From Thalassotalea fonticola (GTDB taxonomy: Bacteria; Pseudomonadota; Gammaproteobacteria; Enterobacterales; Alteromonadaceae): a stretch of 64,000 bases of DNA. A model generated the notes under the pieces. The model was not told the origin of the DNA. It saw nothing but the letters and a program-made list of their open reading frames with translations, and searched no databases. This document shows, one piece after another, positions 18,158 to 26,629 of the stretch. The translations under genes were made by a program, and so were the position numbers. The DNA lies in assembly GCF_032911225.1 (NCBI RefSeq), contig NZ_CP136600.1:620001-684000 (forward strand). The letters are read 5' to 3'. How positions within the stretch are numbered: position 1 is the first letter of the stretch; each line of letters opens with the position of its first letter.

Positions 18158-20869
18158 ATGTATCGTGCATGCATGATCACCATAATGACCATAGGTCTTG
18201 GCTTGTTGCCATTGCCAGGCAAAGCTACGCAAACAGTACAACAAGTAGAAGCTGATGCCATCTATGTGTCACCGCAGGGTAAAGCCAAGAATAGCGGCAG
18301 TAAAAGTAGCCCTGTGGCTACCATGGCACAAGCCTTTAAACTTGCTAAAGCCGGACAAACAATTTATCTAAGGGCGGGTCGCTATCACGGCACAGAAGCC
18401 TTGCGTAATTTGAAAGGGGAGGCGGGTAAACCGATCACCGTCAGTGCTTACCCGGGTGAGCAAGTCATTTTTGATGGCAGTCAAGACGTACAGCAACTGG
18501 CGGCAGGGGAAAGCTTGGTCAATATTCAAGCGGGCGGCACTGGCTGGTTACCGCACAAGGGTCATATCTATAAGATGCAATTGCAGCAAGATATTTGGCA
18601 ACTATTTGTCTTTGACAAAAACGGAGTTGAGCAAATGGTTCCGGCGCGTTGGCCGAATGCCAAATTTAGCGATGGCAGTATCTATCTACGCTCTGCCTGG
18701 GCCACGGCTAAAAATGCGCTGAATAAAGACGGTCGTTACAGTTATAACCCGGTGATGAATAAAATCAAAACCGGAGTAAAGGCCAAGGACATCGTCGACA
18801 ACTGTTTCGATTCGGAAATGGATTTAACCAATTTAGCTGAGCTGCAAAAGCTTGATGCTAAGATGTGTTTTGGTGTTTCCATTGATGCACCACCTGAGCA
18901 TAAGCGTCAATTAAGCAAAGCCGATCAGGAATTATTAAAGAAAAGACCGTGGAAGAGCATCAATAATAATGCCGATAATTATGGTCATGATTTGGCGGCA
19001 CAAACGTTTGATGCAACCGGCGCCATGGCAATTTTAAATTATGGTCATTGGCGTACCTGGGCACGTCCGGTAGTCAGTCATGATGGCGATAGTTTTAGCC
19101 ATATTGCTACCCCGCATTTATACGGTACCGGGCATTATTATTATTTAGAAGCGGCATTATCTTTACTCGATCAAGAAGAAGAGTGGTTTTATGATAAAAA
19201 TACCCACACTTTATATTTATGGGCACCAAATAGTATTGCGTTAAATAAACAAACATTAGCTGTACGGGCAAAAGTGCAAGCCAATGCCTTTACCATCAAA
19301 AATGCCGATTATGTGACGTTTAAAGATTTGAACTTTTTTGCGACCACCTTTACCTGTCTACGTTGCGATCAGATGATCTTTGACCAGTTAAACCTGCAGT
19401 ACGCTGGCTCTTCTCGGCGGATGTTAAAACAGTGGGGACAGGTTTCGACCCACAAAAGCGGCCGTAAATTGTTAATTGACGCAACGCCTGATATTGTCAT
19501 CATTGACGGCAAATATAACAGCAATAGTAATAACAGTAGCGGCAGTGTGATCCGTAACTCCAGTTTCATTGACAGTGACGGCCCGGCATTACAATTTCAT
19601 GGTAATGATAATCAGATCATCAACAACCGTTTTACCAATATTGACTACACTGGCGCCGAAGGCTGGCCATTTCAGGCGGCGATCAATACCTTTAAGGGTA
19701 AAAATAATACTTTTAGTTACAATACCTTTTACAATACCGGGCTGTCACAAATGTACCGCGCCCATTCTGGCGATATCACCCATAACTATGTCGATAACAT
19801 TGGCTGGGCACAAACTGATGGCGCAGCAATTGGCGCCAATAATACCGGCTTGGCCGTCGCCTATAATTGGGCATTTTCCGATCATGACAAGGGCATTCGC
19901 ATCGATGCCGCGTATCCACCCACGCATGTCAGCCAATGGCACACCGATAACTACATTCATCACAATGTCACTATGAATAACCGTGGTATTGTCGCCAAAG
20001 GCTGGCGCCATCGGATTTATAATAATACCATTATTGATAAAGGCTATCGCGACCCGGTGAGTGGTGTTGTTGATGTCGAACCACCACGGCTGGTGCTCAA
20101 CAATGATACGGCTCTGGTACAACGCTTTAACGTGACTGAACAGCAAATGGGTTGTAAGGTAGGCATAGATTGTGGCGCCAATTTAGGCACCATTAGTGCC
20201 AACAACTTAGCGCCGTATATTCTTGCAGGCTTGGGCAAAAGGGTGGATCGCAAAACCCAGCTGCTGGCCGAACAACATCATGATCATGAAACCAGTATTG
20301 TTGGCGGTGTCAGCGTCAGTGAATTATTACGTGATCCACAAAATTATGATTTTCGCGCCAAAGATAATTCGCCAATTAGCAACAAGGGCGTTGCGCTGAA
20401 CACCTTTAGTAAAACTGAGCTGTACAATGATTATCAGGGGTTACCGGATAACGTTGATTATATTGGCGCTTATGCGACAAACGATAAGCACTATTCCATT
20501 CCCGGACAGCGTCAAGCCTTAGCCTCGTTTCCTATCCCTTTACATGGCAGTAATAACGCAAAAATTGATAGCGACTTAATCTGGCGTGAAGCGTTGTCAG
20601 CGAATGAATATCGACTGTATTTTGCTAACAGCCAGCAGCAGCTGAGCAAGATGGCAAAACCAACGGCCAGTTATGAGGCCGATGTTGAAACTTATCCTGG
20701 TATTCGCGCAGCTAATAATATTTATACACCAGAGAAGTTATCCTCAGGTAACACCTATTTCTGGCGTGTCGACGTTGTGGTAGGGGAACAGGTGCATAAA
20801 GGCAAGATATGGCAATTTACGGTAGAACAAAACATTCAAACTACAAATAATAAAGAGCAAGGCTTATAA
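18158..20869 (+). CDS. Right-handed beta-helix glycosidase, GH141-like
   Basis: A 903-residue secreted protein with a signal peptide ending near GKATQT. YVSPQGKAKNSGSKSSPVAT, then AGQTIYLRAGRYHG, is the characteristic opening of right-handed beta-helix enzymes. Repeated N-x-x-x-N and I-x-N-N rungs (NSSGSVIRNSSFIDSDG, IINNRFTNIDY) run through the middle. The last 100 residues (TYFWRVDVVVGEQVHKGKIW) look like a fibronectin-III-like domain. The length and layout fit GH141, a family with characterised alpha-L-fucosidase and xylanase members and common in fucoidan-degrading bacteria. I cannot name catalytic residues. The ribosome site AGGAAA is well spaced. It is flanked by two GH29 genes on the same strand and abuts the next start without a gap. 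Confidence 0.75.
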   Translation: MYRACMITIMTIGLGLLPLPGKATQTVQQVEADAIYVSPQGKAKNSGSKSSPVATMAQAFKLAKAGQTIYLRAGRYHGTEALRNLKGEAGKPITVSAYPGEQVIFDGSQDVQQLAAGESLVNIQAGGTGWLPHKGHIYKMQLQQDIWQLFVFDKNGVEQMVPARWPNAKFSDGSIYLRSAWATAKNALNKDGRYSYNPVMNKIKTGVKAKDIVDNCFDSEMDLTNLAELQKLDAKMCFGVSIDAPPEHKRQLSKADQELLKKRPWKSINNNADNYGHDLAAQTFDATGAMAILNYGHWRTWARPVVSHDGDSFSHIATPHLYGTGHYYYLEAALSLLDQEEEWFYDKNTHTLYLWAPNSIALNKQTLAVRAKVQANAFTIKNADYVTFKDLNFFATTFTCLRCDQMIFDQLNLQYAGSSRRMLKQWGQVSTHKSGRKLLIDATPDIVIIDGKYNSNSNNSSGSVIRNSSFIDSDGPALQFHGNDNQIINNRFTNIDYTGAEGWPFQAAINTFKGKNNTFSYNTFYNTGLSQMYRAHSGDITHNYVDNIGWAQTDGAAIGANNTGLAVAYNWAFSDHDKGIRIDAAYPPTHVSQWHTDNYIHHNVTMNNRGIVAKGWRHRIYNNTIIDKGYRDPVSGVVDVEPPRLVLNNDTALVQRFNVTEQQMGCKVGIDCGANLGTISANNLAPYILAGLGKRVDRKTQLLAEQHHDHETSIVGGVSVSELLRDPQNYDFRAKDNSPISNKGVALNTFSKTELYNDYQGLPDNVDYIGAYATNDKHYSIPGQRQALASFPIPLHGSNNAKIDSDLIWREALSANEYRLYFANSQQQLSKMAKPTASYEADVETYPGIRAANNIYTPEKLSSGNTYFWRVDVVVGEQVHKGKIWQFTVEQNIQTTNNKEQGL

Positions 20870-22378
20870 ATGATGATTAAAAAACGAAAAAGCAAATGCG
20901 CCAACGCATTAGCCATTAGTACCGCGGTGTTATTGGCACTATCAACCCCAGCTATCAATGCGGCTGAGCAAGTCAGTGGTTCAGGAATTCCCGGCTCTGC
21001 AGAAATGCTTGAGTTAGGCTTAAAGTGGCAAACGATGAGTAACTCCGCGGCAAAACAACGAGGTAGAGAGTTATTTAATCAAAATAAATACGGCATGTTC
21101 ATTCATTGGGGGCTTTATTCTACCTTAGGTGGAATATACCAAGGTGAAAAGATGGAAGAGGGTGGCACCGGACCCCGAGTTGCGGAATGGGTGATGCGAA
21201 GAAAAGAAATCCCTCGTGCTGAATATGCCAAATTGGCCGATAATTTTAACCCTACCAAGTTCGATGCCGATGAGTGGGTCGCTATTGCGAAAGCGGCAGG
21301 GATGAAATACATGGTGATTACCTCCAAACACCATGATGGTTTTGCCCTGTTTGATTCTAAAGTGACGGATTTTGATGTGATCGATGCCACACCCTTTGGT
21401 CGTGACATCATTCGTGAGCTTGAAGTCGCGTGTAAGAAAGCAGGGCTTTCCTTTGGCGTTTATTATTCTAATGCCCTTGATTGGCGAGATGGTGGCGATT
21501 CCGGCATGAAAGATTATGGGCCAGAAAAACCCAAACAAGCGCAGTTTGTCAATCGATTTGATCCCGCGCCAGTGTCTTTTGATAGCTATATCGCCAATAA
21601 GTCATTACCGCAAGTACGAGAGCTGGTGACTAATTACGACTTATCACAAGTTTGGATGGATACGCCGATTTATATTCCAGCAAAGTACAGTTTTGAATTT
21701 TATAAAACCTTGTATGATGCTAACCCTGAAATTTTGGTCAATCAACGTATTGGTAATGGCTTTGGCGATATTGGTACTCCGGGCGACAATGTTATTCCTG
21801 ACAAGGCCAGTGAAAATACTTGGGAGGGGATTGCCACAACGAACAATTCATGGGGTTATAAATCTTACGACAATGATTGGAAATCACCGATAGAAACCTT
21901 GTACTGGTTGATTGCCAATGTCAGTAAAGGCGGTAACTTCTTATTAAATGTGGGGCCAGATGGGAGCGGTAGTATTCCGGCAAAATCTGTTGATAACTTG
22001 CTTGCGGTAGGAAAATGGTTAAAAGTAAATGGTGAAGCCCTATATGATACTAGACCATGGCATGTTGATCATGAAGGACCAACAAATTTACAAATGAAGG
22101 GTACTAATCATCGCAACAAGCATAAATTTAGTTTTGAATTTACCGGCAATGATTTTTGGTTTACCAAAAAAGCAGGCAATGTTTATGCCATTGCTTTGTC
22201 ACGCTCAGCCGATAATAAAGCGATACTTAAATCTCTTAAAGGTCAAACAGTGAAAAACGTGGTATTACTTGGCTCAGCAGAACCGTTAAAATGGTCTAAT
22301 ACAGCAAACGGCCTAACGGTTGAATTACCTGAGTTTAGTCATGATGGTATCGGCTATGCGTTGCGAATTAGTCTTTAG
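20870..22378 (+). CDS. GH29 alpha-L-fucosidase (secreted)
   Basis: A 502-residue GH29 enzyme whose ATG follows the upstream stop codon directly, which suggests translational coupling to the beta-helix gene. A second ATG is adjacent and may also be used. A signal peptide ends near PAINAAEQ. KYGMFIHWGLYSTLGGIYQG and TSKHHDGFALFDS are the family blocks, and the nucleophile Asp264 is in VWMDTPIY. A short C-terminal beta-sandwich (NVVLLGSAEPLKWSNTANG) completes the normal GH29 length, with no extra domain. It is the last gene of the 16.1-22.4 kb cluster, followed by a bidirectional terminator. Confidence 0.88.
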   Translation: MMIKKRKSKCANALAISTAVLLALSTPAINAAEQVSGSGIPGSAEMLELGLKWQTMSNSAAKQRGRELFNQNKYGMFIHWGLYSTLGGIYQGEKMEEGGTGPRVAEWVMRRKEIPRAEYAKLADNFNPTKFDADEWVAIAKAAGMKYMVITSKHHDGFALFDSKVTDFDVIDATPFGRDIIRELEVACKKAGLSFGVYYSNALDWRDGGDSGMKDYGPEKPKQAQFVNRFDPAPVSFDSYIANKSLPQVRELVTNYDLSQVWMDTPIYIPAKYSFEFYKTLYDANPEILVNQRIGNGFGDIGTPGDNVIPDKASENTWEGIATTNNSWGYKSYDNDWKSPIETLYWLIANVSKGGNFLLNVGPDGSGSIPAKSVDNLLAVGKWLKVNGEALYDTRPWHVDHEGPTNLQMKGTNHRNKHKFSFEFTGNDFWFTKKAGNVYAIALSRSADNKAILKSLKGQTVKNVVLLGSAEPLKWSNTANGLTVELPEFSHDGIGYALRISL

Positions 22379-22445
22379 TAATAGTTTGGTATAATCTCTT
22401 TAATCAATAACATCATCGTCAAAAGGCGTCCACCTGCCGGGTATA

Positions 22446-22486
22446 AAAAAAGCCTTGCTAACATATTTTAGCAAGGCTTTTTTATT
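22446..22486. terminator. Bidirectional rho-independent terminator
   Basis: The long stem AAAAAGCCTTGCTAA/TTAGCAAGGCTTTTT has a 6-nt loop, with A and T runs on both sides. It lies between the convergent GH29 (ends 22378) and SGNH gene (ends 22500), serving both. Confidence 0.9.
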
Positions 22487-22499
22487 TTTCAGTTAACGA

Positions 22500-23279
22500 C
22501 TAATGAGGTAAATGCTGCTTGATGGCGTCACTCACTTTCGTTGCTAAAAACTTAGAGCCTTGTTTGTTAAAATGTACATTCAACGGTCGTTGATATTCAC
22601 TCAAATTTGGTTTTATAGCCGTATACAAATCATTAATGGCAACATTATGTTTAGTCATTATGTTCATTGCCGCCTGATTATATTTTTGTGCGTCTTCTGG
22701 AATGCGAGAAGGGGTAACTCCTGCAGGGTAAGGTGTGGTTGTCGCAAAAATTATTACGGCACCCGTTTGTTTAAGACGCTTGACTATAGCATTTAAATTT
22801 TTTGCATATTGTTCAATACTCAGGGCTGAAGGCTGGCTAGGATCATTGCTTTTTATTCCCTTTCCATTGGTAATACGTTTTAAATCGTGCAAACCCCAAT
22901 TAAAATGAATAACATCCCACTTTTTAACATTTTGACTGCTCAGCCAATGCTCAAGCTGTCTAAGCCCTTTTGCAGTGTCACCAGCATTATCTGGTAATTT
23001 TCCTTGCGCTTTAATTGGTCGATAAACATTGGCTTTGTCTTTCAGTAGCTCTCTGACATCTAAGGTGTAGCCAATGGAGATGCTATCGCCAATGAGCAAT
23101 ACATTGGGTAATTGCGGTTGTGGTACAGCGGCCCATTTAAACTTTGCTGCCTGCTCTTCAAAAGATCCAGGCTCTACTGCGGCATGAGCTAGACTAGTCG
23201 CTGAAAATATAGTGGCTGCGAAGAAGATCATCACCGCGATTACTAACAATTTCTTATACATAAAATTTTCTCTGTTCAT
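22500..23279 (-). CDS. SGNH/GDSL hydrolase-like protein, possible carbohydrate esterase
   Basis: A 259-residue secreted protein with a signal peptide ending at AHAAVE. LLIGDSISIGY contains the block I serine (Ser66), HFNWGLHDL is block III (Asn127), and LNVHFNKQGSKFLA carries the block V histidine (His236). The aspartate normally found two or three residues before that histidine is absent (Leu233, Asn234), which may lower activity or change the triad. In this setting the likely role is removal of acetyl groups from the algal polysaccharide, but this is inferred. A second in-frame ATG seven codons in, behind AGAGAA, is an alternative start. It lies 13 nt downstream of the sulfatase in a minus-strand operon. 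Confidence 0.75.
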   Translation of the reverse strand: MNRENFMYKKLLVIAVMIFFAATIFSATSLAHAAVEPGSFEEQAAKFKWAAVPQPQLPNVLLIGDSISIGYTLDVRELLKDKANVYRPIKAQGKLPDNAGDTAKGLRQLEHWLSSQNVKKWDVIHFNWGLHDLKRITNGKGIKSNDPSQPSALSIEQYAKNLNAIVKRLKQTGAVIIFATTTPYPAGVTPSRIPEDAQKYNQAAMNIMTKHNVAINDLYTAIKPNLSEYQRPLNVHFNKQGSKFLATKVSDAIKQHLPH

Positions 23280-23292
23280 ATTAACGTTAGGG

Positions 23293-24735
23293 TTAATTTT
23301 TAAAAATATTCACTGCAACATCATTGTGCTGCTTAGTGCCTGGGGTTGAACGGCCGGCATCTACTTGCGACTGTAATAACAAGGTCAATTCAGTAACTTT
23401 TTCTGCCATGGTGTCGGCTAAGTTGTGCTGCTCACCGGGATCTGAATCGATATTGTACAATTGAACCGTATTAGCTTTATCTTTTTTAGGTTTGCTCCAC
23501 CCCCCAGAACCAGAGGCCAGGATCAGTTTCCACGGCCCTTGTCGCATGGCAAAGTGGCCAGAGATTGAATGATGAATGGCATTGTTTCGAACAACTGCTT
23601 TTTGACTGTCGTTATCGTCACCAATTAGCAACGGAAGAAAACTGATACTGTCTTCTGCCACATCGTTAGCCAGATTAACGCCTAACAAATCGGATAAAGT
23701 GGTAAAAATATCATTTAAGCTAACCAGTTGGTTAGAAGTAGAGTTGGCGAAAATTTCCTTGGGCCAAGAGACAAAAAATGGTACGCGATGACCACCATCC
23801 CATGCGTCTGATTTATAACCACGTAAGTGGGCCGAAGGGTAGTGTCCTTTGGCGATTAACTCCGGCGCATTCGATGTTTTCTCTGAGCTGCCGTTATCGG
23901 CAGAGCTGATGATAATGGTATTGTCCAATAAATTGTTACGGCGTAAGGCGTCAATAACTTGGCCGGTACTATTATCGGTTTGCATGACAAAATCGGCATG
24001 CTCGTTTAAGCCACTTTTTCCTTGCCATGCTTTACTCGGTTTTACCGGACTATGCGGAGAGTTCCATGGGATATACAAAAAAAACGGTTGTTTTGAATGT
24101 TTTCGACTATCGATATACGAAACGGCGGCTTGGGTTAAACGGGGCAACATCTGCACCGGGGTAATTTTTTCACTGACCTGTTGGTTTTTAATTAATAGAT
24201 TCATTTGTCTGGCATGATGAAAACCAAAAAATTGATCGAAGCCACCTTTGTCAATTGGACCTTCAGTCACTTTCGTGCCAATGGCAACATGCTCACTTTT
24301 ATCATGCTTATCATCAAACAGCATACCCAAGTGCCATTTTCCGATCATATTGGTGTGATAACCTTGGCTTTTTAGCATTTTTGCCAAAGTCAGTCGGTCA
24401 CCGGTAATTAGCGACTCGCCTCCGGTTAATACGCCTTTTTGTAATCGCGTTCGCCAGGCATATCTCCCGGTTAATAGTGCATAGCGTGTAGGAGTACAAA
24501 CCGAAGAGGCTGAGTGAGCATCGGTGAAGGTTATGCCGCTTTGCGCGAGTGCATCGAGGTTTGGCGTTGGAATTTTTCCACCCTCAGGATTCAGGTGTTG
24601 AATTTCACCGTAACCTAAGTCATCGGCGAGTAAGATGATGATATTCGGTTTGCTTTGCTCTTTTGCATTAGAGGTCGCTATGCTTACTACAAATAAACAG
24701 AGCATTAAAAGTAGGGGGAGTGTTAAGGCTTGCAT
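23293..24735 (-). CDS. S1-family sulfatase (secreted)
   Basis: A type I sulfatase of about 480 residues. The ATG at 24735 is chosen because AAGGAAG lies just upstream and it starts the signal peptide MQALTLPLLLMLCLF; a longer frame to 24774 exists. PNIIILLADDLGYGE is the metal site. CTPTR with Cys80 (from this start) is the active site, followed by YALLTGRYAWRTRLQKGVL, very close to the enzyme at 3006-4547, so the two are probably same-subfamily paralogues (S1_15-like, tentative). SADNGSSEKTS holds later ligands. It is co-transcribed with the SGNH gene 13 nt downstream. Confidence 0.9.
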   Translation of the reverse strand: MQALTLPLLLMLCLFVVSIATSNAKEQSKPNIIILLADDLGYGEIQHLNPEGGKIPTPNLDALAQSGITFTDAHSASSVCTPTRYALLTGRYAWRTRLQKGVLTGGESLITGDRLTLAKMLKSQGYHTNMIGKWHLGMLFDDKHDKSEHVAIGTKVTEGPIDKGGFDQFFGFHHARQMNLLIKNQQVSEKITPVQMLPRLTQAAVSYIDSRKHSKQPFFLYIPWNSPHSPVKPSKAWQGKSGLNEHADFVMQTDNSTGQVIDALRRNNLLDNTIIISSADNGSSEKTSNAPELIAKGHYPSAHLRGYKSDAWDGGHRVPFFVSWPKEIFANSTSNQLVSLNDIFTTLSDLLGVNLANDVAEDSISFLPLLIGDDNDSQKAVVRNNAIHHSISGHFAMRQGPWKLILASGSGGWSKPKKDKANTVQLYNIDSDPGEQHNLADTMAEKVTELTLLLQSQVDAGRSTPGTKQHNDVAVNIFKN

Positions 24736-24770
24736 GTTTGCTTCCTTTATCGGCTTTAGTAAACAGAAAA

Positions 24771-24795
24771 CCACTTGTTGGTTATCAACAAGTGG
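24771..24795 (-). terminator. Terminator of the 24825-26357 GH29 gene
   Basis: A perfect 10-bp stem CCACTTGTTG/CAACAAGTGG with a 5-nt loop. Read on the minus strand it is followed by TTTTCTGTTT. It sits between the GH29 stop at 24825 and the downstream sulfatase start at 24735, so that sulfatase likely has its own promoter or depends on read-through. Confidence 0.75.
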
Positions 24796-24824
24796 TTTAT
24801 CAAAGTGATAAACACAGCTTAAGC

Positions 24825-26357
24825 TTATTGCACCGCTGAAAATTTAACCGTTTGCAAATAAAGGCTAGGAATCTCGGAAGGACGCAAGTTAGGCATAATC
24901 ACTTCAACCCCTTTGCTGGTTTGACTGAAGGACAATTGGCCATTTACACCGAGCATAGTCACTTTGCTGCTTTTGCTTAGTTGCAGATCTTTAATCAATA
25001 ACTTACCCGACTCAGGCCAGCGTGGCAAAATGGCATACACATTATTGGCTTTTTTAGTAAAGTATGCCTGTTTCACTGCGTAGCCTGGCTTTGGTGCTGT
25101 AGTCATTTCTTTGATCGGGTTACCGTAGTGGTAATCTTTCTTGGTGTAGCTATCACGCTTGCCTTCGCTCCACTGCGCATCTTTGATCCAGTCTTTAGTA
25201 CCATATATTGCTTCACCATTAACTGTTAGCCAATCACCCATTTCCAATAAACGTGCTTCCATGATAGGTGGAATCCGACCATCGCCGGTAGGGCCAATAT
25301 CGAGAAGGAAATTACCACCGCGGCTGACAATGTCCACCAGGTTAAAAATTAAATCTTCAGTGCTGGCATATTGGTCGATTGATTCATGACGATTATAGCC
25401 AAATGAATGACCAATGCCGCGAGTTTCTTCCCAGGCATGATCACCGTTTGGAAAACCGGTACCGTATTCGGTGGTGTAATAACCGCCGTGCTTGCCACGC
25501 ACTTTACCCCAACGGTCGTTGATCACCAATTGGTCGCCACGTGGGTTTTCATTTAAGATCCATGGCAGAATTTCTAACGGACGCCAGACATCTTCACCTA
25601 AAAACCAGTCGCCATCGGTGTAAAGTACATTCGGCTTGTAGGTGCTTATGAGTTCTTTAATTTGTGGGAAATACACTTCATCAATATATTTGTCTTTATT
25701 CTCCAGCCATTTCGGATTGAACCAGTCCCAGATTGAATAGTACAAGCCCATTTTTACATTGGCTTTTTTATTTACCGCCTCGGTGAGCTCACCAACAAGA
25801 TCACGCTTAGGGCCAATTTCTACCGAATTCCATGGGCGGCCAAAAGACTCGCTGGCATGTTTGTTTGGCCATAATGTGTAGCCTTCATGATGTTTTGACG
25901 TTAATACCACATATCTTGCGCCGGCGCGGTCGAAAATATCGGCCCAATGATCGGCGTCAAACAACTCTGCAGTAAACTGCTCGGCAAATTCTTCATACTT
26001 AGAGTCTTCGCCATAAACTTTGCTTTGATAGGCTTTTACGTCTTTTTGTACAGCAAGCGCTTTTTTATGAGCTGGTGAACCCGGTCTCATCGGTTGGCCA
26101 TCAAAGCGAACATTTTTGTTGCCATCTTTGTGGTGCCAATACCATTCAGCATACTGTCCGTGTGGTGAATAAGCGGGTACTGAATACAGCCCCCAATGGA
26201 TAAAAATCCCAAACCGAGCATCGCGCCACCACTGTGGTGTTTCACGACTGTCAATGGATTGCCAGTTCGGCTGATATTCTTGCGGTGCCCCTAAACTTGC
26301 TGTACTCAATGAAAGCATCGAGGTAAGCCCTAAAGAAAGTAACATTTTAATTTTCAT
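24825..26357 (-). CDS. GH29 alpha-L-fucosidase (secreted)
   Basis: A GH29 enzyme of about 510 residues. The open frame reaches a GTG at 26372, but the ATG at 26357 is preferred because the GTG lies at the edge of a 44-bp palindrome and GGATT is suitably placed before the ATG. The signal peptide ends near STASLGAP. RFGIFIHWGLYSVPAYSP and TSKHHEGYTLW are the family blocks, and the nucleophile is Asp248 (from this start) in LYTDGDWF. That motif and the YAEWYWHH loop resemble the classical broad-specificity subgroup (GH29-A) more than its paralogues here do, which is inference. It lies upstream of the sulfatase/SGNH pair on the same strand. Confidence 0.88.
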   Translation of the reverse strand: MKIKMLLSLGLTSMLSLSTASLGAPQEYQPNWQSIDSRETPQWWRDARFGIFIHWGLYSVPAYSPHGQYAEWYWHHKDGNKNVRFDGQPMRPGSPAHKKALAVQKDVKAYQSKVYGEDSKYEEFAEQFTAELFDADHWADIFDRAGARYVVLTSKHHEGYTLWPNKHASESFGRPWNSVEIGPKRDLVGELTEAVNKKANVKMGLYYSIWDWFNPKWLENKDKYIDEVYFPQIKELISTYKPNVLYTDGDWFLGEDVWRPLEILPWILNENPRGDQLVINDRWGKVRGKHGGYYTTEYGTGFPNGDHAWEETRGIGHSFGYNRHESIDQYASTEDLIFNLVDIVSRGGNFLLDIGPTGDGRIPPIMEARLLEMGDWLTVNGEAIYGTKDWIKDAQWSEGKRDSYTKKDYHYGNPIKEMTTAPKPGYAVKQAYFTKKANNVYAILPRWPESGKLLIKDLQLSKSSKVTMLGVNGQLSFSQTSKGVEVIMPNLRPSEIPSLYLQTVKFSAVQ

Positions 26358-26370
26358 TTTTAATCCACTC

Positions 26371-26414
26371 ACAGGTGTACTGTTATTTTATATTTAAAAT
26401 AACAGTACACCTGT
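26371..26414. repeat. 44-bp perfect inverted repeat upstream of GH29
   Basis: Two 20-bp arms (ACAGGTGTACTGTTATTTTA and its exact complement) flank a 4-nt centre. It begins 14 bp upstream of the chosen GH29 ATG. Its inner part, GTTATTTTA-TATT-TAAAATAAC, resembles the AT-rich operator copies elsewhere. There is no T-run, so it is not an ordinary terminator. It could be an operator, a 5' leader hairpin, or the scar or end of a mobile element at the border with a decayed gene. Confidence 0.8.
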
Positions 26415-26629
26415 AGGTGGTTTTCGTCAACAAGAAATTTGTGATAGCCATATTCATGAGAAATGATAGATCAGATGTGTGACCAGGAAAATACAAAAGA
26501 GGTTGTTTCCCTTCGCTTTTGACTAGTTTAAATTATCAATTATGATTGTATCTGCTACTGATGTCCTATAACCCAACTACTTTAGTTTGAGTATGATTTG
26601 AACGGCCGACAATTCCCGCATAATTATAA

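Noticed and set aside
19745..20146. Antisense 133-codon open frame within the beta-helix gene
   Set aside because: It is a shadow of the beta-helix coding sequence with biased composition and no ribosome site or domain.
21115..21538. Minus-strand open frames of 98 and 137 codons
   Set aside because: They lie fully within the GH29 gene at 20870 and mirror its codons; no independent evidence of coding.
26371..26414. Rho-independent terminator
   Set aside because: No T-run on either strand and no gene ends toward it; it lies in a promoter or leader position.
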